A stretch of DNA of 64,000 nt from Vibrio sp. SCSIO 43135 (GTDB taxonomy: Bacteria; Pseudomonadota; Gammaproteobacteria; Enterobacterales; Vibrionaceae). Under the pieces are notes generated by a model, which worked only from the letters and a program-made list of their open reading frames with translations, did not search any database and was not told the DNA's origin. Of this stretch, positions 1 to 9,404 are shown piece by piece. How positions within the stretch are numbered: the stretch's first letter is position 1; each line of letters begins with the position of its first letter. The stretch lies in assembly GCF_023716665.1 (NCBI RefSeq), contig NZ_CP071859.1, forward strand, positions 248,001 through 312,000. The letters run 5' to 3'. The position numbers and the translations under genes are program-made.

Positions 1-2
1 TC

Positions 3-788
3 TCAATATCGGTCCCCGATAGCGCGGTAATTAGCAAGGTATTACAAATAGATAGTGAACTTGAGGAGCGTGAACAGGAGTTCGCGATATTTCAGGCTTT
101 TTCTCATCAATCTCCTTTTCCCATCGAAGAGCTGAATTTGGACTTTGTTCCATTGGATAGCTCACTCGGTCAGCCACTCTCGAGTCGTTCGTATCAAGTC
201 TATGCGACGAAAAAAGACGTAATTGATAGCCGTACACTTGCAGCGACCAAAGCGGGATTTAAGCCTGTTTTACTGGATACTCAGGCGCATAGTTTGGTGC
301 GCGTTTGGCAGCAAGCGAGTCAGCAGCTTGGTCAATCTGATTGGCTGCTGGTGGATATCGGCTATAGCCAAACTTCCTTATGTATTGATTTCCCAGCAAA
401 AGTACCGTTTTGCAAGGAGATTGCGTTTGGTACTCAGTTTTTAGAGTGTGAGGAGCCTAGTGAAAGTCTTGCACCTGAGCGAACAGAGTTGTTTATCAAT
501 CAGCTTATCGAACGGCTCCAAAGGCAGGTGCAGCTGTTACTTTCTGTAAGTGGTGCTGCATCGGTAAGCGGTGTTTGGCTGACAGGGGGCGGGGCGACAA
601 CTCCTTTATTAGTGGAAGAACTCTCTCGTCGTTTGTCGGTGCAGTGCGAGATACTAAACCCTTTAGCGCTGTTTAAGTGCAAATCTTCCAAGTTCAAGCA
701 GCAAACCATGCACGCGCAAAGCTTTACTTCTGCGGCAGGGTTAGCGTTACGTGGAGCTGAGTGGGTGGAGGCTAAGCATGCTATATAG
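3..788 (+). CDS. pilM: Type IV pilus assembly protein PilM (5' end missing)
   Basis: The reading frame is open from the first complete codon at base 3, so the N-terminus lies outside the window. The visible part is the C-terminal two thirds of an actin-like ATPase: it contains VDIGYSQTSLCIDF, which looks like a phosphate-binding strand of the ASKHA fold, and WLTGGGATTPLLVEEL, the adenosine-motif region. PilM is cytoplasmic and binds the N-terminal tail of PilN to build the inner-membrane alignment complex of the type IVa pilus. The identity rests on these motifs and on the pilNOPQ genes that follow. The 3' end overlaps the pilN start by 11 bases, consistent with translational coupling. Confidence 0.93.
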   Translation, partial: SISVPDSAVISKVLQIDSELEEREQEFAIFQAFSHQSPFPIEELNLDFVPLDSSLGQPLSSRSYQVYATKKDVIDSRTLAATKAGFKPVLLDTQAHSLVRVWQQASQQLGQSDWLLVDIGYSQTSLCIDFPAKVPFCKEIAFGTQFLECEEPSESLAPERTELFINQLIERLQRQVQLLLSVSGAASVSGVWLTGGGATTPLLVEELSRRLSVQCEILNPLALFKCKSSKFKQQTMHAQSFTSAAGLALRGAEWVEAKHAI

Positions 789-1359
789 CGTTAACTTATT
801 ACCTTGGCGTGAGCAGAAGAGGCAGCAGCATCGACAGCGCTTCTATCAACTCCTTATTCTTGCAGTATTGGTGGCTGTCGGCATTCAATATGGGTTTGGT
901 GCATTTATTGGCGAGCAGAACGCTATTCAGCAGCAACGGTTGCATTACCTTAAAGACTATAACTCCCGGCTGGATAATCAGTTGTCGAGACTGAAACTCA
1001 CTGAGCAAGAGCATCAAGCCTTACTTCAGCGCCTAAGTGTTGTGGAGTCCCTGCAGCAACAGCGTAATAAATCGACTGAGTTTATGAACGCAATCCCTGC
1101 AATGATTCCGGAAGGGGTTTACGTCGATAAAATTAAAATGAATACCCTTCATGTTGAGCTGACGGGGATTAGTGACAGCATGGCCCGACTCGCGACCATG
1201 TTGGATAACCTTGAAAAATCCCCTTTGCTTGAACAGGTCGAAATGCATTCGATTGTTCATGGTAAGCAGCGTTTTGGTAAGAAGTTCCAAACATTCAAAG
1301 TCTCTTTCTCTATAAAGCCCTCACAACTTGCGAATAACAGGGAGGGAAGTCATGGCTAA
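778..1359 (+). CDS. pilN: Type IV pilus assembly protein PilN
   Basis: A protein of 193 residues beginning MLYSVNLLPWREQKR. The NLLPWR motif near the N-terminus is the PilM-binding signature of PilN. One transmembrane segment follows at about residues 22-42, then a coiled-coil stretch rich in Gln and Leu and a periplasmic ferredoxin-like domain. I prefer the ATG at 778 to an in-frame GTG at 751, because it has GGAG at 767-770 and puts NLLPWR at the usual distance from the start. It pairs with PilO in the inner-membrane platform. The stop overlaps the pilO start. Confidence 0.93.
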   Translation: MLYSVNLLPWREQKRQQHRQRFYQLLILAVLVAVGIQYGFGAFIGEQNAIQQQRLHYLKDYNSRLDNQLSRLKLTEQEHQALLQRLSVVESLQQQRNKSTEFMNAIPAMIPEGVYVDKIKMNTLHVELTGISDSMARLATMLDNLEKSPLLEQVEMHSIVHGKQRFGKKFQTFKVSFSIKPSQLANNREGSHG

Positions 1360-1942
1360 TTTACAAGATCTTGATTTAGATGAAATGCCAGAGTGGCCCC
1401 TTCTTCCCCAAATGCTAGTGATCGTTTTACTTATCATCGCGCTTCAAGCTGCGGGGTATTGGTTCTATTTACAGCCTAAACAGCAGCGTCTCGAAAACCT
1501 AAAACAGCAAGAGCAAACTCAGAAAGCCACGTTGCGGATCAAAGCCAATAAAGTGGCGGCATTACCCAAGATGCAAGAGCAGCTAGATGAGCTAAAGCAA
1601 CGTTATGATTTTTTACTTCAGCAGCTGCCAGAGCAAAAAGAGTTGGCGAGTATGTTGGCGTCGGTCAATAACCTTGGCTTAGATAACTCACTGACTTTTA
1701 CTCGGATAGATTGGGGTGAGCGGCAAAATCAGTCATTTCTGTATCGACTGCCGCTCAATATCGAGTTGACGGGCAGTTATCATGATATTGGCAGCTTTTC
1801 AGAGGCTATTGCAAAACTGCCTCGCATCATCAATTTTGACGATATTGATTGGCAGCGAGTGAGCCAAGAAAGTAGCACGCTGCATTTTCGCGTTCGAGCT
1901 TATACCTACCAATTTAAACCGGAGGTAAGTCATGAAAAGTAA
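1352..1942 (+). CDS. pilO: Type IV pilus assembly protein PilO
   Basis: A protein of 196 residues starting MANLQDLDLDEMPEWP, behind a strong GGAGGGAAG ribosome-binding site (1341-1349). It has a short cytoplasmic tail, one transmembrane helix at about residues 18-38, a coiled coil around residues 45-90 and a periplasmic domain. This is the bitopic PilO plan, paralogous to PilN, with which it forms heterodimers that carry PilP. The start at 1352 overlaps the end of pilN by eight bases; the in-frame upstream start at 1328 has no better ribosome site. The 3' end overlaps the pilP start by 11 bases. Confidence 0.92.
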   Translation: MANLQDLDLDEMPEWPLLPQMLVIVLLIIALQAAGYWFYLQPKQQRLENLKQQEQTQKATLRIKANKVAALPKMQEQLDELKQRYDFLLQQLPEQKELASMLASVNNLGLDNSLTFTRIDWGERQNQSFLYRLPLNIELTGSYHDIGSFSEAIAKLPRIINFDDIDWQRVSQESSTLHFRVRAYTYQFKPEVSHEK

Positions 1943-2441
1943 GTACTGGATCGTCTTGCTGGTCACTGTTGCTGGATGCAGAGCGAATCAAGAGCCGCTT
2001 AATCAGTTCATCGCACAAACCGAACAACAAGCACAGCGAGAAGTGGCTCAGTTGGTACCAAGCGAACCCTTTGTTGCTTCCGCCTATCAAAGAACGCAAG
2101 CTCGTGAGCCTTTTGTATTACCGAAAGAAGCATTGGTTCAAGATCAACCTGTCGTTAAGAAAGACTGCTGGCAGCCTCAAAAACGCAATAAAACAGGGCA
2201 GCTTGAGCGCTACGCTCTACGCAAATTGAGGCTGAAAGGAGTCATGGGTAGCAATGGAGCCGTGTCAGCATTAGTGCAAACCCCACAAGGCAATGTCGTC
2301 AAAGTGAAGAAAGGCCAGTACATCGGATTGAACAACGGCCGGGTGACACGAGTGGCATCTAATTACCTAATGATAAATGAGACCCTGCCAGACGGGATGG
2401 GGTGCTGGAGCAAGCGTAACGTCAAACTTGCCATGAAATGA
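1932..2441 (+). CDS. pilP: Type IV pilus lipoprotein PilP
   Basis: A protein of 169 residues with a lipoprotein signal peptide: MKSKYWIVLLVTVAGC, predicted to be lipidated at Cys16. The C-terminal half has the short beta-sandwich (HR domain) of PilP, including LRLKGVMGSNGAVSALVQTP and VKVKKGQYIGLNNGRV. PilP is an inner-membrane lipoprotein that links the PilN-PilO platform to the N0 domain of the PilQ secretin. The gene overlaps pilO and lies 24 bases before the chosen pilQ start, in keeping with one pilMNOPQ transcript. Confidence 0.94.
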   Translation: MKSKYWIVLLVTVAGCRANQEPLNQFIAQTEQQAQREVAQLVPSEPFVASAYQRTQAREPFVLPKEALVQDQPVVKKDCWQPQKRNKTGQLERYALRKLRLKGVMGSNGAVSALVQTPQGNVVKVKKGQYIGLNNGRVTRVASNYLMINETLPDGMGCWSKRNVKLAMK

Positions 2442-2465
2442 TTTTAAGTGTTTGGAATACAAGAA

Positions 2466-4187
2466 ATGAATAAAGGACTAACAACAAGAATGGCTAAGCT
2501 GTTTAACCGTTTGATAGCGGTGTTCATTATGTTCGCCGCTTTGGTCGCATTTGGAGCGTCAAGTGAGGACGATAACGCCAATCAATTGCGCAATATTGAT
2601 TTTCGGGTGAACAAAGATAAAGACGCATTAATCATTGTGGAGCTCGCTTCTCAATCTGCCGTTGTGGATGTACAGAAAGTTCAGGAAGGGTTGAGTATTG
2701 AGCTACTTAAAACGGATGTGAGTGATGCAAAACTGTTTTTGCTTGATGTGGAAGACTTCGCAACCGCAGTGCAGAGCATTGAAGTGTTTCGTAAAGAACC
2801 AAGTACGCTGTTGGTGGCATCGATACAAGGTGAGTTTGATTACGATTACAGTTTAAAAGGCAAGTATCTAGAAGTGGTCGTGAGTCAATTGGATGAATCA
2901 CAACAACCTAAGCCGAAGAGTATCCTTGAGAAAGAAGGCAAGCTCATTTCCATCAACTTCCAAGACATACCAGTTCGTAACGTATTGCAGCTTATCGCTG
3001 ATTATAACGATTTTAACTTGGTGGTATCGGACTCTGTGAGTGGCAATCTGACTTTGCGTCTAGACGGCGTACCGTGGCAGCAAGTACTCGATATTATTCT
3101 CCAAGTCAAAGGGCTAGATAAACGCGTCGATGGTAACGTGATTTTAGTAGCGCCAAAACAAGAGCTTGATCTACGTGAAAAGCAGCAGCTTGAGAAAGCA
3201 CGATTAGAAGAAGAGTTGGGTGAACTCAGTTCTGACATTATCAAGATCAAGTTCGCCAAAGCGTCTGATATCGCCGATATGATTGGTGGAGACAGTGCTG
3301 TGAGTATGCTATCTGAGCGAGGCTCAATCAGTATCGATGAGAGAACCAACTCTTTGTTGATAAGAGAGTTAGATGAGAACATTTCGGTGATTCGCGACAT
3401 CGTAGAATCGCTCGATATTCCGGTGAAACAGGTCCAGATAGAGGCTCGCATTGTTACTGTTAATGAGGGGAATCTTGATGAACTCGGAGTGCGCTGGGGA
3501 TTTACGTCGACTAATGGCGATAACACCGTGGGAGGCTCTATTGAAAGCAACCTGTGGCAGCAGGGGTTGTTAGCGGGTGATGAGTTGCCTGTGGAAGACT
3601 TTCTTAACGTTAATTTAGCCGCGGCTTCGCCAAATGCTTCGTCGATTGCTTTTCAGGTAGCTAAGCTAGGTTCAGATATGTTGCTCGATCTTGAGCTCTC
3701 GGCACTTCAGCGAGAATCTAAAGCGGAAATCATTTCCAGCCCTAGGCTTATCACGACCAATAAAAAGCCCGCTTATATAGAGCAGGGAACAGAGATACCT
3801 TATTTAGAGTCTTCTTCGAGCGGCGCAACCAGCGTCGCGTTTAAAAAAGCCGTATTGAGTTTAAAGGTGACGCCGCAAATCACGCCAGATAATCGTTTAG
3901 TTCTCGATTTAAGTGTTACCCAAGATAGACCTGGTGATGTGGTAAAAACGGGCACGGGGGAGGCTGTAGCGATTAATACTCAAAGAATCGGTACACAAGT
4001 GCTGGTGAATAACGGTGAAACGGTAGTGTTAGGAGGGATCTTTCAGCACAGTGTGACCAATACCGTCGATAAGGTGCCATTATTGGGGGACTTACCGTTA
4101 CTTGGTGCCTTATTTCGTCGAACGTATGAGCAAGCCGGTAAAAGCGAATTGCTGATATTTGTTACCCCTAAAGTGGTTATTCAGTAA
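2466..4187 (+). CDS. pilQ: Type IV pilus secretin PilQ
   Basis: The outer-membrane secretin through which the pilus exits, and also the DNA uptake channel in competent vibrios. From ATG 2466 it is 573 residues with a signal segment (about residues 9-32), an AMIN domain (about 40-130), a secretin/TonB N-terminal (STN) domain around ISINFQDIPVRNVLQLIADY, an N1 KH-like domain, then the secretin barrel, which ends in the signature VPLLGDLPLLGALFR. An upstream GTG at 2448 and an internal ATG at 2490 are also in frame; 2466 is preferred because it keeps the basic MNKGLTTR leader, though this is not certain. It is the last pil gene in the run. Confidence 0.95.
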   Translation: MNKGLTTRMAKLFNRLIAVFIMFAALVAFGASSEDDNANQLRNIDFRVNKDKDALIIVELASQSAVVDVQKVQEGLSIELLKTDVSDAKLFLLDVEDFATAVQSIEVFRKEPSTLLVASIQGEFDYDYSLKGKYLEVVVSQLDESQQPKPKSILEKEGKLISINFQDIPVRNVLQLIADYNDFNLVVSDSVSGNLTLRLDGVPWQQVLDIILQVKGLDKRVDGNVILVAPKQELDLREKQQLEKARLEEELGELSSDIIKIKFAKASDIADMIGGDSAVSMLSERGSISIDERTNSLLIRELDENISVIRDIVESLDIPVKQVQIEARIVTVNEGNLDELGVRWGFTSTNGDNTVGGSIESNLWQQGLLAGDELPVEDFLNVNLAAASPNASSIAFQVAKLGSDMLLDLELSALQRESKAEIISSPRLITTNKKPAYIEQGTEIPYLESSSSGATSVAFKKAVLSLKVTPQITPDNRLVLDLSVTQDRPGDVVKTGTGEAVAINTQRIGTQVLVNNGETVVLGGIFQHSVTNTVDKVPLLGDLPLLGALFRRTYEQAGKSELLIFVTPKVVIQ

Positions 4188-4255
4188 AGCGCTTGTAGGA
4201 ATGTTGGTCACAGAATTGATGAGAATATAGACGAACAAAAAATAAATTTGCATTA

Positions 4256-4318
4256 GTGGCACCTTATCTAGATAATTTCGGGTCTTATCACGAATTATCT
4301 GTGAGGAATCGGTGCCAC
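4256..4318. repeat. Nested inverted repeat between pilQ and aroK
   Basis: The outer arms GTGGCACC (4256-4263) and GGTGCCAC (4311-4318) are exact inverted repeats. Inside them AGATAATTTCG (4270-4280) pairs with CGAATTATCT (4291-4300), with one bulged base and a 10-base loop. The two nested stems would form a long interrupted hairpin in RNA. No T-run follows, so it does not look like a simple terminator. It could be an attenuator, a processing site or a dispersed palindromic element. The 210-base gap holds no gene. Confidence 0.6.
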
Positions 4319-4397
4319 AAGCGTCTATAAAGCCATGTTCTAACTGGCTCTTCTTGTGGCGATGTCATTGAATTAACGTTGTAAATTACTGCTAAAC

Positions 4398-4916
4398 ATG
4401 GCTGAGAAACGCAATATTTTCCTTGTTGGCCCTATGGGGGCTGGCAAAAGTACAATTGGTCGACACCTTGCTCAACAACTGCATATGGAGTTCCTAGACT
4501 CTGATACAGTGATCGAAGAGCGCACTGGTGCTGATATCGCATGGGTCTTTGATGTTGAAGGTGAAGATGGCTTCCGTAAGCGTGAAGAATCTGTCATCAA
4601 TGATCTAACTGAGCAACAAGGTATCGTACTAGCAACTGGTGGTGGTTCTATCAAGAGCAAAGAAAACCGCAACCGTCTGTCAGCACGTGGCGTTGTTGTT
4701 TATCTTGAAACAACGATTGAGAAGCAACTTGCACGTACTAACCGTGACAAGAAGCGTCCTCTATTACAAACGGACAACCCGCGCGAAGTACTTGAGTCTT
4801 TGGCTGGCGAACGCAACTCCCTATATGAAGAAGTAGCGGATTATACTGTTCGTACAGACGACCAAAGTGCAAAAGTGGTAGCCAACCAGATCGTAAAAAT
4901 GCTAGAAGAACGTTAA
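4398..4916 (+). CDS. aroK: Shikimate kinase I
   Basis: Phosphorylates shikimate at the 3-hydroxyl with ATP, in the cytoplasm, on the way to chorismate. The product is 172 residues, the usual length, with the Walker A motif GPMGAGKST at residues 11-19, the shikimate-binding DSD ([13 protein letters not shown]) and the glycine-rich ATGGGS loop. The LID-region arginine is in KKRPLLQ. The gene follows the pil operon and precedes aroB by 27 bases, so aroK and aroB are probably co-transcribed. No paralogue (aroL) is visible here. Confidence 0.97.
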   Translation: MAEKRNIFLVGPMGAGKSTIGRHLAQQLHMEFLDSDTVIEERTGADIAWVFDVEGEDGFRKREESVINDLTEQQGIVLATGGGSIKSKENRNRLSARGVVVYLETTIEKQLARTNRDKKRPLLQTDNPREVLESLAGERNSLYEEVADYTVRTDDQSAKVVANQIVKMLEER

Positions 4917-4943
4917 GTCGTTTTTTTAACTGGAGAGCAAACC

Positions 4944-6047
4944 ATGGAACGGATTACGGTCAGCCTAGGTGAACGTAGCTACCCTATCTCAATTGGTGCC
5001 GGATTATTCAATGATTCGGCCCACCTTTCTTTCTTAGAAAACTCAAAATCATCGGTAAAGAAAAAAGTTGTCGTGATCAGTAATGTCACGGTGGCTCCTC
5101 TGTATGCCGATAAAATCCTCTCTCAACTTGAGCGGCTCAACTGTGATGCGAGCTTGCTTGAGCTCCCTGATGGCGAGCAATACAAAAGTTTAGAGACGTT
5201 TAATACCATCATGACTTACCTTCTTGAAGGCAACTACAGCCGAGATGTTGTGGTTGTGGCACTAGGTGGTGGTGTGATTGGTGATTTAGTCGGTTTTGCG
5301 GCTTCTTGCTACCAGCGTGGTGTGGATTTCGTGCAAATCCCAACGACTCTGTTGTCTCAGGTGGATTCTTCTGTTGGTGGTAAAACAGCGGTTAACCACC
5401 CTCTAGGTAAGAATATGATCGGTGCCTTCTATCAGCCCAAAGCGGTTGTGATCGACACCGAGTGTTTGTCCTCTTTACCTGAACGTGAGTTCGCAGCAGG
5501 TATTGCTGAGGTGATCAAATACGGCATTATCTATGATGAAGATTTCTTTGTTTGGTTAGAACAAAACCTCGAGAAACTCTATGCTCTTGATCAGCAAGCA
5601 TTAACTTATGCGATTGCGCGTTGTTGCCAAATCAAAGCTGAAGTTGTGGCGTTGGACGAAAAAGAGTCTGGAATTCGTGCTTTATTGAACCTAGGTCATA
5701 CATTTGGTCATGCCATAGAAGCTGAACTAGGGTATGGTAACTGGCTACATGGCGAAGCCGTTTCTTCTGGTACGGTTATGGCGGCAAAAGCTGCTCAACT
5801 ACAAGGCTTAATTTCCGAACAGCAAGTAGAGCGAATCCTCTCTATACTGAAAAAAGCTAAGTTACCAGTGCACACTCCAGAATCGATGTCTTTCGCTGAT
5901 TTTATGAAGCACATGATGCGCGACAAAAAAGTATTAGCCGGCGAGCTAAGATTGATCCTTCCTACTAGCATTGGTACAGCAGAAGTAGTGAAAGGTGTGC
6001 CGGAATCGGTTCTAGAACAAGCTATCGATTTTTGTCGCACTATTTGA
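4944..6047 (+). CDS. aroB: 3-dehydroquinate synthase
   Basis: Converts DAHP to 3-dehydroquinate, the second step of the shikimate pathway, using NAD and a divalent metal. The product is 367 residues. The NAD-binding loop [13 protein letters not shown] is at about residues 107-118, and the three metal ligands can be placed as Glu189 ([10 protein letters not shown]), His252 (NLGHTFGHA) and His269 (WLHGEAV). The start has TGGAGAG nine bases upstream. It lies directly after aroK, and damX follows after 87 bases, the common arrangement in gamma-proteobacteria. Confidence 0.97.
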   Translation: MERITVSLGERSYPISIGAGLFNDSAHLSFLENSKSSVKKKVVVISNVTVAPLYADKILSQLERLNCDASLLELPDGEQYKSLETFNTIMTYLLEGNYSRDVVVVALGGGVIGDLVGFAASCYQRGVDFVQIPTTLLSQVDSSVGGKTAVNHPLGKNMIGAFYQPKAVVIDTECLSSLPEREFAAGIAEVIKYGIIYDEDFFVWLEQNLEKLYALDQQALTYAIARCCQIKAEVVALDEKESGIRALLNLGHTFGHAIEAELGYGNWLHGEAVSSGTVMAAKAAQLQGLISEQQVERILSILKKAKLPVHTPESMSFADFMKHMMRDKKVLAGELRLILPTSIGTAEVVKGVPESVLEQAIDFCRTI

Positions 6048-6134
6048 TCTTATCTTTGAAAAGCTTAGGTTTTTGATAAACTTAAGCCTTTCATCGATTT
6101 AATAGCGACAGGAATCTGTCTGTAGGACGGCTTA

Positions 6135-7628
6135 ATGAGTTTAACGCATGAATCCCGTGTGTTGGAGTTAGAGTCTCAATCAGAACTGCTTGAGCGTTTA
6201 CAGCTACTCACCAATTTTGGATCTAATCTCGTCACGGTTGGTGGGGAATTAGGCTCCGGAAAATCGTGGTTAGCGCAACGCTACTTAGAAGCATGGGCGT
6301 CTGAAAAAAATCAGTCTCTTCTGATGTGTCATCCTAACCAAGATGATGCTCAGCGCCGTTCTACTATTCTCAATCAAATCGTACCCAATTCTCTATTTAG
6401 TTCACAAGACCCACTCGTGGACAGTCTTACGCATATTCTTGACGATGAGCCTTGTGATGTGGTCATTGTTGTCGACGATGCTCATCTGCTTAACGAAACT
6501 TTCATTTCCGAACTGTGGATGTTGGTTCTGGAGGCGCAAAACAACCCTAAGTGGACCATCAATGTCGTGCTGTTTGCTAAGTCGAATAGTATCGAAGGGT
6601 TACTGACGCGTTTAAGTTACGGGCAAGACCATAAGCCGGTTGAGTTGGAAATAGAGAGCCTTTCAGAAGATGAAGCGGAACGCTTCTTTGAGTTTTTGGT
6701 TATTCGCTTTGTTGAAGACGATATGGAAAAGCGTGTTCGCAATGCATATAAGAAAGTGAACCCGCTACCGGGTGAAATCATGGCGTTAGGGGAACAGAAA
6801 GTGGAAAAAAGGATCATTATCCGCTCAATAGTGGGCTCACCTGCGAAAATCGCTGCTTTAGTGGCATTGATCTTGTTGATCATTGCCGGTGGCTTTATTT
6901 GGCTGCAAAGCCAACCTGGACCTGATGAAAAAGCGCAGCAGATTGCCAGTAATCTAGAGCAAACCGTGATTCCGACCTTGCCTGATGTCGAGTCGAGTGC
7001 TGAATTGGCACAAACGGACCAAGGTCGCTCGGATGAGATGGAAGCTGAAACCGAAGCGAGTTACCAAGGGGCAGAAGACGATAGCTCTTCCTTACCGCCA
7101 GATGTCGTTGGAGAGACTGCTAGTGTTGGCTCCACTGACGACGACCAGCAAAGAGTAGTGATTACTTCTGATGTTGTTGATGCTTTGCTTGTCGATAAAG
7201 CCGAGAGTGTTGATACTTCGAAAATTGATAATGCAATCGAAGCCGCGCAGCAGCAAGCGGAAGCCGTGGCTGAACCTGCTCCTGAAGTGGAAGTGGTTGA
7301 AACGCCGCCTGAAACCATTATTAGTTTCTCGTTTGCACGCGATGAGTTGAAAGCCTTTTCGCCGCGTAGTTACACTCTACAGTTGGCTGCGATGAACTCA
7401 CTAGAAGAAGTTCAACAATTCATTGACCTGCATAAGTTACAAGACCAAGTCCGTGTTTATCCAACTCTGCGTAATGATGTGGAATGGTATATTGTCACGT
7501 ACGACAATTATCCAACCATACAGATTGCGCGTGATGCGGTAGAGACACTGCCTAAATCACTACAAGAGCTAGGCCCGTGGGCGAAATCGTTAAGTCAGGT
7601 GCATCGAGAAATCGATCGTGACAAATAA
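6135..7628 (+). CDS. damX: Cell division protein DamX (AAA ATPase plus SPOR domain)
   Basis: A protein of 497 residues. The cytoplasmic part has an AAA fold with Walker A GELGSGKS (residues 37-44) and Walker B IVVDDAH (111-117). A transmembrane helix at about 237-257 is followed by a long acidic, low-complexity periplasmic linker (about 260-400) and a C-terminal SPOR domain (about 410-490) that binds denuded septal glycans. DamX is a non-essential divisome protein. Unlike enterobacterial DamX, the N-terminal region here has recognisable ATPase motifs. It lies between aroB and dam, the usual position, and may share a transcript with dam, 69 bases downstream. Confidence 0.93.
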   Translation: MSLTHESRVLELESQSELLERLQLLTNFGSNLVTVGGELGSGKSWLAQRYLEAWASEKNQSLLMCHPNQDDAQRRSTILNQIVPNSLFSSQDPLVDSLTHILDDEPCDVVIVVDDAHLLNETFISELWMLVLEAQNNPKWTINVVLFAKSNSIEGLLTRLSYGQDHKPVELEIESLSEDEAERFFEFLVIRFVEDDMEKRVRNAYKKVNPLPGEIMALGEQKVEKRIIIRSIVGSPAKIAALVALILLIIAGGFIWLQSQPGPDEKAQQIASNLEQTVIPTLPDVESSAELAQTDQGRSDEMEAETEASYQGAEDDSSSLPPDVVGETASVGSTDDDQQRVVITSDVVDALLVDKAESVDTSKIDNAIEAAQQQAEAVAEPAPEVEVVETPPETIISFSFARDELKAFSPRSYTLQLAAMNSLEEVQQFIDLHKLQDQVRVYPTLRNDVEWYIVTYDNYPTIQIARDAVETLPKSLQELGPWAKSLSQVHREIDRDK

Positions 7629-7697
7629 CGCTGAGCTTAGCGTGAAAATATGTTACATTCCGCAGCCTTATTATGTGGTTGATAGATAGAGCAGTAA

Positions 7698-8534
7698 ATG
7701 AAGAAGCAACGTGCCTTTCTAAAATGGGCTGGTGGAAAATATGGCCTAGTAGAAGACATTCAACGTCATCTTCCACCTGCTCGTAAGCTGGTAGAGCCGT
7801 TTGTCGGTGCGGGTTCTATTTTTCTCAATACTGATTACGATCAGTATCTGCTGGCTGATATCAATCCTGATCTAATCAATTTGTATAATTTGCTTAAAGA
7901 GCAGCCGGAAACCTACATCGCGGAAGCGAAGCGTTGGTTTACTCCGGAATACAATCAAAAGCAGGTTTACCTCGACATCCGCCATCAGTTTAACCACACC
8001 GATGATGTAATGTATCGCTCCTTAGCCTTTCTATACATGAACCGCTTTGGCTTTAACGGTCTGTGTCGTTACAACAAAAAAGGCGGTTTTAACGTACCAT
8101 TTGGCTCATATAAGAAACCGTACTTTCCGGAAGCTGAGCTAGAGTTCTTTGCAGAAAAAGCGAAGAAGGCGACGTTTGTGTGTGAAGGGTATGAAGATAC
8201 GTTCAAGCGCGCGAGAAAAGGTTGTGTGGTTTATTGTGATCCTCCTTATGCACCGCTTTCAACCACCGCAAACTTTACTTCTTATGCTGGTAATGGTTTC
8301 TCATTGGACGACCAAGCTGCGCTTGCTGATGTGGCCGAAAAAACAGCCATGCAGCGTGATATACCAGTACTGATTTCGAATCACGATACCAAGCTGACTC
8401 GTCGCTTATATCATGGTGCTGACCTTAGCGTAGTGAAAGTAAAGCGCACTATTAGTCGCAATGGCGCTGGGCGAAATAAAGTTGATGAACTTTTGGCCTT
8501 GTTCCACGCTGAAAAGAATCAATCAGTTAGCTAA
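7698..8534 (+). CDS. dam: DNA adenine methyltransferase (GATC)
   Basis: Methylates N6 of adenine in GATC, marking strands for mismatch repair and replication-origin control; essential in Vibrio cholerae. The product is 278 residues, the usual Dam length. It shows the alpha-class order: SAM-binding FLKWAGGKYG (residues 7-16) and FVGAGS (35-40) first, the catalytic DPPY at 181-184 later. The housekeeping position between damX and rpe argues against a phage or restriction-linked methylase. Confidence 0.97.
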   Translation: MKKQRAFLKWAGGKYGLVEDIQRHLPPARKLVEPFVGAGSIFLNTDYDQYLLADINPDLINLYNLLKEQPETYIAEAKRWFTPEYNQKQVYLDIRHQFNHTDDVMYRSLAFLYMNRFGFNGLCRYNKKGGFNVPFGSYKKPYFPEAELEFFAEKAKKATFVCEGYEDTFKRARKGCVVYCDPPYAPLSTTANFTSYAGNGFSLDDQAALADVAEKTAMQRDIPVLISNHDTKLTRRLYHGADLSVVKVKRTISRNGAGRNKVDELLALFHAEKNQSVS

Positions 8535-8649
8535 TCTCTCTCAAACATTTCTTTTCATTGGCTAGGATCTCCTTGCGAGCTTAGGTAGAATTGCGCTCGA
8601 TATTAATTCGCTGCGCAATTGTGCTCTACACACTCTTAAGAGGTCAGGT

Positions 8650-9324
8650 ATGAAAGATTTTCTAATCGCTCCATCTATTTTGTCTGCAGATTTTGCTCGT
8701 CTTGGTGAAGACGTTGAAAGAGTGCTGGCTGATGGCGCGGATGTGGTTCACTTCGATGTCATGGACAACCACTACGTACCAAACCTGACTTTTGGCGCAC
8801 CTATTTGTAAAGCGCTACGTGACTACGGCATTACGGCTCCTATTGATGTGCACTTGATGGTGAAGCCAGTCGATCGCATTATCCCGGATTTTGCCAAGGC
8901 AGGTGCGTCGATGATTACATTCCACGTAGAAGCGTCAGAGCACGTAGATCGCACACTTCAACTGATTAAAGAACATGGTTGCCAAGCGGGTGTTGTACTG
9001 AACCCTGCGACCCCACTTTCTTGTCTCGATTACATCATGGACAAAGTAGATATGATTCTTCTTATGTCGGTCAACCCAGGCTTCGGCGGTCAATCTTTCA
9101 TCCCGAATACTCTGGATAAGTTACGTGCGGTACGCAAAATGATTGATGAGTCTGGTCGAGATATTCGTTTGGAGATCGATGGCGGCGTTAAAGTTGACAA
9201 CATCCGTGAAATTGCAGAAGCGGGTGCCGATATGTTTGTAGCGGGCTCTGCCATTTTTAACCAGCCAAACTACAAAGAAGTGATTGACGAAATGCGTGCT
9301 GAACTTGCAAAAGTAAATGCATAA
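8650..9324 (+). CDS. rpe: Ribulose-phosphate 3-epimerase
   Basis: Interconverts ribulose 5-phosphate and xylulose 5-phosphate in the pentose phosphate pathway. The product is 224 residues, a TIM barrel. Family motifs are visible: the N-terminal [12 protein letters not shown], the metal site [16 protein letters not shown], the HLMV strand, the phosphate-binding [10 protein letters not shown], and the catalytic region EIDGGV. The gene follows dam after 115 bases. A hairpin with a short T-run lies between it and gph, so expression of the two may be only partly coupled. Confidence 0.97.
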   Translation: MKDFLIAPSILSADFARLGEDVERVLADGADVVHFDVMDNHYVPNLTFGAPICKALRDYGITAPIDVHLMVKPVDRIIPDFAKAGASMITFHVEASEHVDRTLQLIKEHGCQAGVVLNPATPLSCLDYIMDKVDMILLMSVNPGFGGQSFIPNTLDKLRAVRKMIDESGRDIRLEIDGGVKVDNIREIAEAGADMFVAGSAIFNQPNYKEVIDEMRAELAKVNA

Positions 9325-9360
9325 CGGCCACACGCAGCTTAAGTAAAAGTTAAAACGTTA

Positions 9361-9383
9361 GGGGCGAATCTCGCCCCTTTTTC
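9361..9383 (+). terminator. Hairpin terminator after rpe
   Basis: GGGGCGA (9361-9367), loop ATC, TCGCCCC (9371-9377), then TTTTTC. This is a compact intrinsic-terminator shape between rpe and gph. It may be leaky, since gph is normally co-transcribed with rpe and I see no strong promoter in the 21 bases left before gph. Confidence 0.75.
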
Positions 9384-9404
9384 AATTAGGAATTTGGAAT
9401 CATT

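Noticed and set aside
3002..3550. Long reverse-strand open frame inside pilQ
   Set aside because: It lies wholly within the well-supported secretin gene, has a low-complexity Ser-rich product and no ribosome site; it is a codon-usage shadow.
6060..6093. Inverted repeat between aroB and damX as a terminator
   Set aside because: The stem has a G-T pair and lacks a proper T-tail; damX is probably read from the same transcript.
7698..8534. Dam methylase as part of a restriction-modification or phage module
   Set aside because: It is in the conserved damX-dam-rpe order, has the housekeeping length, and no nuclease gene is adjacent.
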